DNA from: Streptomyces sp. NBC_00273
Lineage (GTDB): Bacteria; Actinomycetota; Actinomycetes; Streptomycetales; Streptomycetaceae
Direction of reading: 5' to 3'
Assembly: GCF_036178145.1 (NCBI RefSeq)
Contig: NZ_CP108067.1
Coordinates: forward strand, 3,286,001-3,350,000
Length of the DNA stretch: 64,000 nucleotides
This document shows positions 33,209-41,649 of this stretch, piece after piece. The position numbers were made by a program, and so were the translations under genes. How positions within the stretch are numbered: position 1 is the first letter of the stretch; every line of letters begins with the position of its first letter. The notes under the pieces were generated by a model, which saw only the letters and a program-made list of their open reading frames with translations, did not search any database and had not been told where the DNA came from.

Positions 33209-34378
33209 ATGCGATCGAACCGACCGGTCACCGCGATTCTGTGCGCGGCCACGCTCGCGCTGACCGCGGCTGCCTGCGGCCCCGGCGACGAGGAGGCCGG
33301 CGGCGACGCCAAGCCGACCGTGGCGGCGAGCCTGCCGGGCCAGGACGGGATCAAGATCCCGGACCAGCTCAAGGACAAGCTCAAGGAGCACGGTATAGAC
33401 CTGGAGAAGTGGAAGGGGGGTGAGTGGAAGAACTGGAAGAGGGAGGACTGGCTCCGCGAGGCGGGCGACTACATCAACCCGGTCATCGAGGGCCTGTGGG
33501 ACCCGGACCGCATGCGTGACGCCGAGCAGCCGCAGCGTCCGGCCGTCGACCCCGACGCGGGCAAGGACCAGGGCGTCACCGACCCGACCCCGGCGCCGGT
33601 TGCGGCCAAGCAGGCCAACCCGCCCTACCACACCAGCGTTCCGTCGTCCGGCAAGGTGTTCTTCGACGGCCCCGAGGGTTCGATGGTCTGCTCGGCGACC
33701 GTCGTCAAGGACCCGGCCCACCCCGGCAAGTCGAACATGGTCTGGACCGCGGGCCACTGCGTCCACGCGGGCAAGGCCGGCGGTTGGTACCGCAACATCG
33801 CCTTCGTCCCGTCCTACAACAACGCGGGCAAGCAGTCGGCGCAGCTCAAGGGCGCGCCCCGCGAGACGGTGGCCCCGTTCGGCGTGTGGTGGAGCGACTG
33901 GGCCCAGACCTCCGACCAGTGGATCGCGAGCGGCGGTCCGACCGGCGGCGCGGGTGCCCCGTACGACTTCGCGGTGCTCCACGTGGCGCCCGAGAAGGGC
34001 AGCACCAAGTCCCTGGAGGAGACCGTCGGTTCGGCGCTCCCGGTGGACTTCAACGCGCAGGCCGTGCCGAAGGTCGCGAGCCTCACGGCGACGGGCTACC
34101 CGGCGGCGGCTCCGTTCGACGGCCAGCGCGCCTTCCAGTGCACGGACAGGCCGGGCCGGCTGTCCCTGAACGCCAACGACCCGGTGATGTACCGCATCGG
34201 CTGCACCATGACCGGCGGTTCCTCCGGTGGCGGCTGGATCACGGCGGGCGCCGACGGCAAGCCGGCGCTGGTGTCGAACACCTCGATCGGCCCGGCCAAG
34301 GCGGGCTGGTTGGCCGGACCCCGGCTGGGGCCCGAGGCGAAGGGCATCTTCGACGCCGTCAGCGCCAAGTTCAAGTAG
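33209..34378 (+). CDS. Secreted trypsin-like serine protease, probable lipoprotein
   Basis: 389 residues from ATG 33209. The start 'MRSNRPVTAILCAATLALTA' followed by 'AACGPG' is a signal peptide with a possible lipobox Cys23. A charged linker (Lys/Trp/Asp-rich, 60-130) follows. The S1 catalytic triad is readable as His in 'WTAGHCVH', Asp in 'PYDFAVLHV', and Ser in 'MTGGSSGGGWI', which puts it in the V8/glutamyl endopeptidase-like group. It probably acts at the cell surface. It stands alone and ends in a very strong terminator. Confidence 0.9.
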   Translation: MRSNRPVTAILCAATLALTAAACGPGDEEAGGDAKPTVAASLPGQDGIKIPDQLKDKLKEHGIDLEKWKGGEWKNWKREDWLREAGDYINPVIEGLWDPDRMRDAEQPQRPAVDPDAGKDQGVTDPTPAPVAAKQANPPYHTSVPSSGKVFFDGPEGSMVCSATVVKDPAHPGKSNMVWTAGHCVHAGKAGGWYRNIAFVPSYNNAGKQSAQLKGAPRETVAPFGVWWSDWAQTSDQWIASGGPTGGAGAPYDFAVLHVAPEKGSTKSLEETVGSALPVDFNAQAVPKVASLTATGYPAAAPFDGQRAFQCTDRPGRLSLNANDPVMYRIGCTMTGGSSGGGWITAGADGKPALVSNTSIGPAKAGWLAGPRLGPEAKGIFDAVSAKFK

Positions 34379-34401
34379 GCCCGAACCCTGAGCGTGACCG
34401 A

Positions 34402-34442
34402 ACGGCTGAGGCCCCCCTGCACCGCAGGGGGGCCTCAGCCGT
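34402..34442. terminator. Terminator after the serine protease
   Basis: Perfect stem of 18 bp, CGGCTGAGGCCCCCCTGC / GCAGGGGGGCCTCAGCCG, plus one flanking A-T pair, loop acc. It lies between convergent genes and can serve hflX as well. Confidence 0.9.
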
Positions 34443-34446
34443 CGGT

Positions 34447-34490
34447 CATCAAGCCGTCAGGCCATCAAGCCCGTGAGGCCATCAAGCCGT
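34447..34490. repeat. Three degenerate copies of CATCAAGCCGT
   Basis: Copies start at 34447, 34463 and 34480 (spacing 16-17 bp), ending 9 bp before the hflX stop codon. Non-coding, no role seen. Confidence 0.6.
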
Positions 34491-34499
34491 CAAGCACGC

Positions 34500-36005
34500 T
34501 CAGCGCTTCGCGAGCGCGTACGGCGCCAGGTCCGCCGCCAGTTCCTGGTGGACCCGCGCCTTGAGCAGGGTGCCGTCCGGGGTGTGCTCCTCGGAGATCA
34601 CCTCACCCTCGGCGTGCGCCTTGGCGACCAGCGAGCCGCGCGTGTACGGCACCAGGGCCTCCACCTCGACCTCGGGCCGCGGCAGCTCGGAGTCGATGAG
34701 CGCGAGGAGTTCCTCGATGCCCATGCCCGTGCGCGCCGAGACGGCGATGGAGTGCCGCTCGATCCGCAGCAGCCGCTGCAGGACCAGCGGGTCCGCGGCG
34801 TCCGCCTTGTTGATCACGACGATTTCGGGCACGTTCACCGCGCCGACCTCGCGGATCACCTCGCGCACCGCCGCCAGCTGCTCCTCCGGCGCCGGGTGCG
34901 AGCCGTCCACGATGTGCAGGATCAGGTCGGAGTCCCCGACCTCCTCCATCGTGGAGCGGAAGGCCTCGACGAGGTGGTGGGGCAGGTGCCGGACGAAGCC
35001 GACCGTGTCGGCCAGGGTGTAGACCCGGCCGCTCGGCGTCTCGGCCCGGCGCACGGTCGGGTCGAGGGTGGCGAACAGTGCGTTCTCCACCAGCACGCCC
35101 GCGCCCGTGAGGCGGTTGAGCAGCGAGGACTTGCCCGCGTTGGTGTAACCGGCGATCGCGACCGAGGGCACCTTGTTGCGGCGCCGTTCCTGCCGCTTGA
35201 TGTCACGGCCGGTCTTCATCTCCGCGATCTCCCGGCGCATCTTCGCCATCTTCTCGCGGATCCGACGCCGGTCGGTCTCGATCTTGGTCTCACCGGGGCC
35301 TCGGGTGGCCATGCCGCCACCGCCGCCGCCACCCATCTGCCGGGACAGCGAGGCACCCCAGCCGCGCAGTCGCGGCAGCATGTACTGCATCTGCGCGAGG
35401 GCGACCTGTGCCTTGCCCTCTCGGGACTTGGCGTGCTGGGCGAAGATGTCGAGGATCAGCGCGGTCCGGTCGACCACCTTCACCTTGACGACGTCCTCAA
35501 GGGCGATGAGCTGGCCGGGGCTGAGCTCACCGTCGCACACGACGGTGTCGGCGCCGCTCTCCATGACGATGTCACGCAGCTCGCGCGCCTTGCCCGAGCC
35601 GATGAAGGTGGCCGGGTCCGGCTTGTCACGGCGCTGGATCACACCGTCGAGTACGAGAGCACCCGCCGTCTCGGCGAGGGCGGCGAGCTCCGCGAGGGAG
35701 TTCTCCGCGTCGTTCACCGTGCCGGAGGTCCAGACACCGACCAGTACCACGCGCTCCAGGCGCAGCTGCCGGTACTCGACCTCGGTGACGTCTTCGAGCT
35801 CGGTGGAGAGGCCGGCCACGCGACGCAGGGCCGCGCGCTCCGAGCGTTCGAACTGCTCGCCGTCCCGGTCTCCGTCGATCTCGTGGCTCCAGGCGACGTC
35901 CTCTTCCATCAGGGCATCGGCCCGAAGGCTCTCGGTGAAGCTCTGCGGGTCCCGCACGTCCTGTGCGTCCCGCGCGTCCTGGGAAGGGGAAGAAGAGGAG
36001 GTCAT
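34500..36005 (-). CDS. hflX: GTPase HflX
   Basis: 501 residues. 'ATFIGSGKARELRDIV...VCDGELSPGQLIALED' is the HflX N-terminal nucleotide-binding domain. A linker with 'QMGGGGGGGMATRGPGETK' (Gly-rich loop) and 'RREIAEMKTGRDIKRQERRRNKVPSVAIAGYTNAGKSSLLNRL' leads into the GTPase: G1 'GYTNAGKS', G3 'DTVGFVRHLPHHLVEAF', G4 'NKAD'. HflX splits stalled or hibernating 70S ribosomes under stress. The N-terminal ~60 acidic residues are an extension. Its upstream region carries a 12-bp periodic element. Confidence 0.95.
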   Translation of the reverse strand: MTSSSSPSQDARDAQDVRDPQSFTESLRADALMEEDVAWSHEIDGDRDGEQFERSERAALRRVAGLSTELEDVTEVEYRQLRLERVVLVGVWTSGTVNDAENSLAELAALAETAGALVLDGVIQRRDKPDPATFIGSGKARELRDIVMESGADTVVCDGELSPGQLIALEDVVKVKVVDRTALILDIFAQHAKSREGKAQVALAQMQYMLPRLRGWGASLSRQMGGGGGGGMATRGPGETKIETDRRRIREKMAKMRREIAEMKTGRDIKRQERRRNKVPSVAIAGYTNAGKSSLLNRLTGAGVLVENALFATLDPTVRRAETPSGRVYTLADTVGFVRHLPHHLVEAFRSTMEEVGDSDLILHIVDGSHPAPEEQLAAVREVIREVGAVNVPEIVVINKADAADPLVLQRLLRIERHSIAVSARTGMGIEELLALIDSELPRPEVEVEALVPYTRGSLVAKAHAEGEVISEEHTPDGTLLKARVHQELAADLAPYALAKR

Positions 36006-36034
36006 TGGATCCTTACGTCGATTCGAATAGCAGT

Positions 36035-36080
36035 GTCACGTTAGCTGTGACGTTAACTGTCACGTCCAACGTGTCACACC
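36035..36080. promoter_or_regulatory. 12-bp periodic repeat upstream of hflX
   Basis: GTCACGTTAGCT (36035), GTGACGTTAACT (36047), GTCACGTCCAAC (36059), then a shifted GTCACACC (36073). Alternating GTCAC/GTGAC half-sites create overlapping inverted repeats with 7-base spacers. It begins 30 bp before the hflX start codon, so a multi-dimer regulator binding site is a fair reading. Confidence 0.55.
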
Positions 36081-36144
36081 GCCGGGGGATTCCCCGCGCG
36101 GCCCCGTCGATGGTGACATGCCCGTTCCTCGCCGGTCACACCCT

Positions 36145-37647
36145 TTATCGGGCGCTCTCGTCCGCCGCGGCCTTGCCGGGAGCCGCCTTGCTGGCGGCCG
36201 CCGTGCCGGAGGCCGCCTTGCCGCTCCACTCCGGGTGCCCCGGCATCGGCGGGGTGGTGGCCCCGTACAGCCAGGGCTCCAGGAAGGCCGTGAGGTCGCG
36301 GCCCGCCTCCTGCGAGGCCAGGCGCACGAAGTCGGCCGTCCCCGCGATCCCGTCCCGGTTCTCCGCGACCCAGCGCCGTTCGATCTTCTCGAAGGCTTCG
36401 GTGCCGATCTCCTGCCGCAGGGCGTACAGGATCAGTGCGGAGCCGTCGTAGACCACCGGCCGGAACAGCCCGATCTTCTCGCCGGGTGCGGCGGCCTTCG
36501 GAGCGGCCGGTGGGCCGCCCGCCGCCCGCCACTGGTCGGAGCGCTGGTACGCCTCGCGCATGCGCCGCTCCAGGGAGTACTTGCCGAGTCCGTCCGCGTA
36601 CAGGGCCTCGTACCAGGTGGCGTGCCCCTCGTTGAGCCACAGGTCGGACCAGGTCCGCGGGGTGACGCTGTCGCCGAACCACTGGTGGGCGAGCTCGTGG
36701 ACCATCACGGACTCGACGTACCAGTCGGGGTAGCCGCCGCTCGCGAACAGGTTGCTCTCGAAGAGCGAGAGGGTCTGCGTCTCCAGCTCGAAGCCGGTCG
36801 TGGCCCGCGCGATCAGCACCCCGTAGTTCTCGAAGGGGTAGCGGCCGACCCGCTCCTCCATCCACTCGATGTGGCCCGCGGTCTTCTTGAGCCAGGGGTC
36901 CAGCCGCTGCCGGTCCTGGGCGGGCACCACGTCGCGCAGCGGCAGCCCGTGCGGTCCGGTGCCGTGCACGACCTCGGAGCGGCCCACCGAGACCTGGGCC
37001 AGCTCGGTGGCCATCGGGTGCCGGGTGCGGTACGTCCAGGTCGTCGTGGGGCCGAGCCGCACGGCGGGGGCCACCGACTCCCCGTTGGCGACGGCTGTGA
37101 GACCGGCCGGGGCCGTGATCCGGAAGGTGAAGAACGCCTTGTCGGCGGGGTGGTCGTTGCAGGGGAAGACGCGGTGCGCGGCGTCGGCCTGGTTGGCCAT
37201 GGCCAGGCCGTCCTCCGTGGGCACCCAGCCGCCGTCGCCGCGGCCGCGCGGATCGCTGGTGTGCCGGATGGTGATGCGCAGCGGCATGTTGTCCGCCACC
37301 GGGCGCGCGGGCGTGAGGACCAGGTCCTCGGCCACGCTCTCGAACCGCGCCGGCTCCCCGTTGACCTCTGCGGACGCCACCTTGCCGTGGGTGAAGTCCA
37401 GATTGATGCGCTCCAGCCGCTCCAGGGCGCGGGCGTCGATGACGGTGACCGCGTCGAGCGGGTTCAGGTTGTCCTTGTAGGCGAAGGACAGGTCGTACGA
37501 GAGCACGTCGTACCCGGGGTTCCCGAGCTCCGGGAAGAGCCGGTCGCCGATGCCCAGTGGCGTCGGTGGGGGCAGGACGGCGGCGACGAGGGTGAGGGAG
37601 GCCGCGGCGAGCAGGGTGGCGCGCAGGCGCGGGGAGGAGAGCTGCAT
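36145..37647 (-). CDS. M1-family zinc metallopeptidase (secreted)
   Basis: 500 residues from ATG 37647; a longer frame adds 19 residues without a better start. The N-terminal 'LRATLLAAASLTLVAAVLPPP' is a signal peptide. The gluzincin motif HELAH at 317-321 with Glu340 in 'WLNEGHATWYE' gives the zinc site, and 'TTGFELETQTL' is the shifted M1 exopeptidase-type motif. The end carries a low-complexity Lys/Ala-rich tail. It probably trims peptides outside the membrane or at the cell wall. It lacks the large C-terminal domain of PepN, as is usual for short actinobacterial M1 enzymes. Confidence 0.9.
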   Translation of the reverse strand: MQLSSPRLRATLLAAASLTLVAAVLPPPTPLGIGDRLFPELGNPGYDVLSYDLSFAYKDNLNPLDAVTVIDARALERLERINLDFTHGKVASAEVNGEPARFESVAEDLVLTPARPVADNMPLRITIRHTSDPRGRGDGGWVPTEDGLAMANQADAAHRVFPCNDHPADKAFFTFRITAPAGLTAVANGESVAPAVRLGPTTTWTYRTRHPMATELAQVSVGRSEVVHGTGPHGLPLRDVVPAQDRQRLDPWLKKTAGHIEWMEERVGRYPFENYGVLIARATTGFELETQTLSLFESNLFASGGYPDWYVESVMVHELAHQWFGDSVTPRTWSDLWLNEGHATWYEALYADGLGKYSLERRMREAYQRSDQWRAAGGPPAAPKAAAPGEKIGLFRPVVYDGSALILYALRQEIGTEAFEKIERRWVAENRDGIAGTADFVRLASQEAGRDLTAFLEPWLYGATTPPMPGHPEWSGKAASGTAAASKAAPGKAAADESAR

Positions 37648-37752
37648 CCACCACCGCTTACCAGCGCTCGCCACACGGCCGCGTACGGCGCGCGACGGGT
37701 CCACCCGAACGGGGCCTTCCGGAGCCGTTCCGGCCTACGTCCGCACCCGGCG

Positions 37753-37800
37753 CGCGTCTGGGCCCGCGTCTGGGCCCGCGTCCGGGCCCGCGCCTAGACC
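37753..37800. repeat. Four tandem 12-bp repeats
   Basis: CGCGTCTGGGCC at 37753 and 37765, CGCGTCCGGGCC at 37777, CGCGCCTAGACC at 37789. It lies between the RSH stop and the M1 peptidase start, about 105 bp upstream of the latter. Confidence 0.75.
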
Positions 37801-37809
37801 CGACGCCGG

Positions 37810-39891
37810 CTACACCCGGCTGACGTCGTACACGCCCGGCACGTCCCGCATCGCCCGCATCAGCGCGGGCAGCCCGGCGGCGTCGGGCAGCTGCAGGGTG
37901 TAGCTGTGCCGGACCCGCTGCTCGACCGGGGGCTCCACGGTCGCGGAGACCACCTCGACCCCCTCGCGGGCGATGGCCTCGGTCAGATCGGCCAGCAGGT
38001 GCGGGCGACCGAACGATTCAGCGCGCAGGGTGACCCGGCAGTCCGCCGTCGCCCGCCAGTGCACGGCGACGGAGGTGCGCCCCACGGCGCGCATCTGCGC
38101 CACCGCCGCGCAGTGGATGCGGTGCACGGTGACGGCCCCGCCGCGGACCAGGAACCCGGCGACGGCGTCCGGTGGCACCGGGGTGCAGCACCCGGCCAGC
38201 CGCACGGTGGCGTCCGGCAGGTCGGCGACGGCGTTGGCCCCGCCGCCGCGGGCCCCGACCACCGAGAGCGGCGCCCGGGCGGCCGAGGTGGTGGCCATGG
38301 CGCGGTCGGGATGGGATTCGAGCCAGCTGCTGATGGCGATCCGGGCGGCGGGGGTCCGCGCGTGGTCCAGCCACTCGGCGGCGGGTCCGGAGGAGGCGTC
38401 CTGCGCGAGCAGCAGCTGGACGGTGTCCCCGTCGGACAGTACGGAGGACAGGGAGGTGAGGCGCCCGTTGACGCGGGCGCCGATACAGCCGTGGGCCGCC
38501 CCGCCGTGCTGCGCGTAGGCGGCGTCGATACAGCTGGCCCCGGCCGGCAGGCCCAGCGTGCCCCCGTCGGCCCGGAACACGGTGATCTCCCGGTCCTGGG
38601 CGAGCTCCGCCCGGAGCACGGTCCAGAAGGTGTCGGGGTCGGGCGCGGACTGCTGCCAGTCGAGCAGTCGGGACAGCCAGCCGGGCCGCGTGGGGTCCAC
38701 GCGCTCCTCGTCCGGGTCGGCGGCGGCATCGGGCGTCGCGGTGGCGTACGGATTGCCTAGGGCGACCACGCCGGCCTCGGCAACGCGGTGCATCTGCCGG
38801 GTCCGCACGATGACCTCGGCCACGTAGCCCTCGGGGGTGGCGAAGGCGGTGTGCAGCGACTGGTAGAGGTTGAACTTCGGGGTGGCGATGAAGTCCTTGA
38901 ACTCCGAGACGACCGGAGTGAAGCAGGTGTGCAGCTCGCCGAGCACGGCGTAGCAGTCGGCGTTCTCGCCGACGAGGACGAGGATGCGGCCGAAGTCGGA
39001 GCCGCGCAGTTCGCCGCGGGTGCGGGAGATGCGGTGGACGGAGACGAAGTGCCGTGGTCGGACCTCTACTTCGGCGGCGATGCCGGCGTCGCGCAGGACG
39101 CCCCGTACGGAGTCGGCGATGGCGGGCAGCGGGTCGCGTTCCCCGGCATGGGCGGCGATGAGTGCGCGGGTGCTCTCGTACTCCTCGGGGTGCAGGATCG
39201 CGAAGACGAGGTCTTCCAGCTCGGTCTTGAGGGCCTGGACGCCGAGCCGTTCGGCCAGCGGGATGAGCACGTCGCGGGTGACCTTGGCGATGCGGGCCTG
39301 CTTCTCGGGGCGCATCACGCCCAGGGTGCGCATGTTGTGCAGCCGGTCGGCGAGTTTGATGGACATGACGCGGACGTCGTTGCCGGTGGCGACGAGCATC
39401 TTGCGGAAGGTCTCGGGTTCGGCGGCGGCGCCGTAGTCGATCTTCTCCACCTTGGTGACGCCGTCGACGATGAAGCACACCTCGTCGCCGAACTCCGCCC
39501 GGACCTGGTCGAGGGTCACCTCGGTGTCCTCGACGGTGTCGTGGAGCAGAGAGGCCGTCAAGGTCGTGGTTTCGGCGCCGAGTTCGGCGAGGATCAGGGT
39601 GACGGCGAGTGGATGTGTGATGTACGGCTCACCACTTTTTCGCATCTGGCCGCGATGCGAGGTCTCCGCGAGGAGATAAGCGCGGCGCAGAACGGACAAA
39701 TCGGCGTCCGGGTGGTGGGCGCGGTGGGCCTCGGCAACATGGCCGATCGCGTCCGGAAGCCGGTCTCGTGACGTCGGCCCGAGCAGGGCCGCGCGCCCGA
39801 GCCGGCGCAGATCGAGCCTGGTCCGACCACGTCTGCGGAGCTCAGGGCGCGCTTCGGGGTGTGCTTCGGGGTTCGTGGCCTCTGCACTCAT
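37810..39891 (-). CDS. rshA: RelA/SpoT homologue with intact HD domain and degenerate synthetase domain
   Basis: 693 residues from ATG 39891. The hydrolase HD domain is complete: 'HRGQMRKSGEPYITHPLAV', 'LLHDTVEDTEVTL' and 'KLADRLHNMRTLGVM'. In the synthetase domain the 'FKDFIATPKFNLYQSLHTAF' and 'EVIVRTRQMHRVAEAGV' blocks are present, but the segment that normally reads 'IYDLLAVRVIVD' is shortened to 'GRILVLVGENAD' and loses the catalytic Asp. A TGS domain ('ITVFRADGGTLGLPAGASCIDAAYA') and a C-terminal ACT domain follow. Expected main activity: (p)ppGpp hydrolysis. It corresponds in position to the second RSH known in streptomycetes besides RelA. Confidence 0.87.
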   Translation of the reverse strand: MSAEATNPEAHPEARPELRRRGRTRLDLRRLGRAALLGPTSRDRLPDAIGHVAEAHRAHHPDADLSVLRRAYLLAETSHRGQMRKSGEPYITHPLAVTLILAELGAETTTLTASLLHDTVEDTEVTLDQVRAEFGDEVCFIVDGVTKVEKIDYGAAAEPETFRKMLVATGNDVRVMSIKLADRLHNMRTLGVMRPEKQARIAKVTRDVLIPLAERLGVQALKTELEDLVFAILHPEEYESTRALIAAHAGERDPLPAIADSVRGVLRDAGIAAEVEVRPRHFVSVHRISRTRGELRGSDFGRILVLVGENADCYAVLGELHTCFTPVVSEFKDFIATPKFNLYQSLHTAFATPEGYVAEVIVRTRQMHRVAEAGVVALGNPYATATPDAAADPDEERVDPTRPGWLSRLLDWQQSAPDPDTFWTVLRAELAQDREITVFRADGGTLGLPAGASCIDAAYAQHGGAAHGCIGARVNGRLTSLSSVLSDGDTVQLLLAQDASSGPAAEWLDHARTPAARIAISSWLESHPDRAMATTSAARAPLSVVGARGGGANAVADLPDATVRLAGCCTPVPPDAVAGFLVRGGAVTVHRIHCAAVAQMRAVGRTSVAVHWRATADCRVTLRAESFGRPHLLADLTEAIAREGVEVVSATVEPPVEQRVRHSYTLQLPDAAGLPALMRAMRDVPGVYDVSRV

Positions 39892-40031
39892 GGGCACCTC
39901 CGGCGGCTTCGACCGGCGGTGGTGGGCATGGGGTGAGCCCTCAGGGCCGGTGCCTGATGTTACCGACCCCACCACGTGGCGCAGTCCACCTCTCGCTCAG
40001 CGTGAAACGGATCACCCGTTAGAGGGAAGCT

Positions 40032-40907
40032 CTAGCCGAAAGCCGTTTCGGTGAGCCAGGACCCGTCGAACTCCCCCGCAGCCACGATCACGGCCGGTCC
40101 GGTCATGTCGATCTGCCCGTCGGGGTGTTCGGTGATGATCAGGGTTCCGCCGGGGAGGTCGACGGTGTACGCGACCGGTTCGCCGGTGACGGCCGGGTCG
40201 ACGCCGTCGCGGCGGATGGCGGCCACGGCGACGGCGCAGGCGCCGGTACCGCAGGAGCGGGTCTCGCCGGAGCCGCGCTCGTGGACGCGCATGGCGACGT
40301 GCCGGGGGCCGCGGTCGACGACGAACTCGACGTTGACCCCGGCCGGGTAGGCGGACTCCGGGCTGAACGCGGGGGCGGCGAACAGGTTCCCGGCGTGGTC
40401 GAGGCTCTCGACGAAGGCCACCGCGTGCGGGTTGCCCATGTTCACGTTCCGCGCGGTCCAGCTGCGGGCGTCGACGCTGACCGTGACCTCGCCGGCGGGC
40501 AGCTCGGCGCGGCCCATGGAGACGGTGACGTCGCCCTTCTTGTCGAGGTGCACCCGCTTGACGCCCCCGCGGGTGGCGACGGCGAGGTCGCCCGGCTCGA
40601 CGTGTCCGGCGTACTGGAGGTAGCGGGCGAAGACGCGCACGCCGTTGCCGCACATTTCGGCGATGGAGCCGTCGCTGTTGCGGTAGTCCATGAACCACTC
40701 CGCCTCGTCGGCCAGGTGCGCGGCCTCGGGGTGCGCGGCGGACCGGACGACGTGCAGGACGCCGTCGGCGCCGATCCCGGCGCGCCGGTCGCACAGCTTC
40801 GCGACGGCGGACGCGGGCAGCTCGATGGCGTTGTCCGGGTCCGGGACGATCACGAAGTCGTTCTCGGTGCCGTGGCCCTTGAGGAAGGAGAGGGTGGTCT
40901 GCGTCAC
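40032..40907 (-). CDS. dapF: Diaminopimelate epimerase
   Basis: 291 residues from GTG 40907. The two catalytic cysteines are Cys86 in 'AEMCGNGVRVFARYL' and Cys219 in 'ETRSCGTGACAVA'. 'GHGTENDFVIV' is the N-terminal signature, with Glu in place of the common Lys/Gln. It converts LL- to meso-diaminopimelate for lysine and peptidoglycan. Streptomycetes use LL-DAP in the wall, so this enzyme serves mainly lysine synthesis. Upstream is a small membrane protein gene, then miaA, all on the same strand. Confidence 0.96.
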   Translation of the reverse strand: MTQTTLSFLKGHGTENDFVIVPDPDNAIELPASAVAKLCDRRAGIGADGVLHVVRSAAHPEAAHLADEAEWFMDYRNSDGSIAEMCGNGVRVFARYLQYAGHVEPGDLAVATRGGVKRVHLDKKGDVTVSMGRAELPAGEVTVSVDARSWTARNVNMGNPHAVAFVESLDHAGNLFAAPAFSPESAYPAGVNVEFVVDRGPRHVAMRVHERGSGETRSCGTGACAVAVAAIRRDGVDPAVTGEPVAYTVDLPGGTLIITEHPDGQIDMTGPAVIVAAGEFDGSWLTETAFG

Positions 40908-40964
40908 CGGCCCATGGTACCGAGCCCCAGCTCAGAGGCGGCGGACCGTCCGAGGGGCGGAACC

Positions 40965-41000
40965 GGACGAGGGGCGGTCAGCGGACGAGGGGCGGTCAGC
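40965..41000. repeat. Perfect 18-bp tandem duplication across a stop codon
   Basis: GGACGAGGGGCGGTCAGC at 40965-40982 and again at 40983-41000. The stop codon of the membrane protein gene (40996-40998) lies in the second copy; the first copy carries the same TGA downstream. Confidence 0.85.
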
Positions 41001-41460
41001 GGAGCCGGGCGACCCGGTACACGGCGAGACCTACGACGGCCAGCGCGACAACGGCGTACAGCCCGGCCATGCGCCAGTCCGGGCGGCGGCCGCTCCCCCG
41101 GGCCGGGAGGCCGGGCCACGTGTAGCCGACCCGTCGGGCGGCCATCATTCCCCAGCCTCCGGCGCAGCAGCTGATCAGGAAGCCGAGCATGGCGACCACG
41201 GCACCGCCGTCACCGAACTCGAAGGCGAGCGGGAAGGCGAACATCAGCGAACCGGTGGCGGCGAGCATCGCGATGGGGGCGATCTGCCACAGGCGCAGGC
41301 GGCGCTGCGGGCGCAGTTCGACCTCGAACTCGGGTCCGGCGGCGGCTTCCGCCTCGGCGGAGTCCGGGGTGTCCGGGCCGTCCGGGGTCAGTCGCGCCGG
41401 ATCGGCGGGCAGTCCGAGCCCTGCGGGCCCGTCCGTCTCGTCCGTCCCGTTCAGAAGCAT
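40996..41460 (-). CDS. Small conserved membrane protein between miaA and dapF
   Basis: 154 residues from ATG 41460; GTG 41523 or ATG 41517 upstream are alternatives with a gggagg motif, so the start is uncertain. After ~55 acidic residues come three hydrophobic segments: 'IAPIAMLAATGSLMFAFPLAF', 'GAVVAMLGFLISCCAGGWGMM' and 'MAGLYAVVALAVVGLAVYRV'. Nothing else recognised. It lies 125 bp from dapF and 189 bp from miaA in the same direction. Confidence 0.65.
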   Translation of the reverse strand: MLLNGTDETDGPAGLGLPADPARLTPDGPDTPDSAEAEAAAGPEFEVELRPQRRLRLWQIAPIAMLAATGSLMFAFPLAFEFGDGGAVVAMLGFLISCCAGGWGMMAARRVGYTWPGLPARGSGRRPDWRMAGLYAVVALAVVGLAVYRVARLR

Positions 41461-41649
41461 AGGATCCGCTTCCCTCCGGGTATCGTCCCGCCCGGTGTCG
41501 CGAGGGCCGGCCTCCATCGCCACGCGCCCTCCCCACTCGGACTCAGTACGCCGCCGTTCATCGCAGGTGATCGCACCTGCTGGAGTTTGATGATGGCACG
41601 CCCCCGGCCCCGCTACTGGCGCGTGAGGCGTCCCGATGCCATCACGTGA

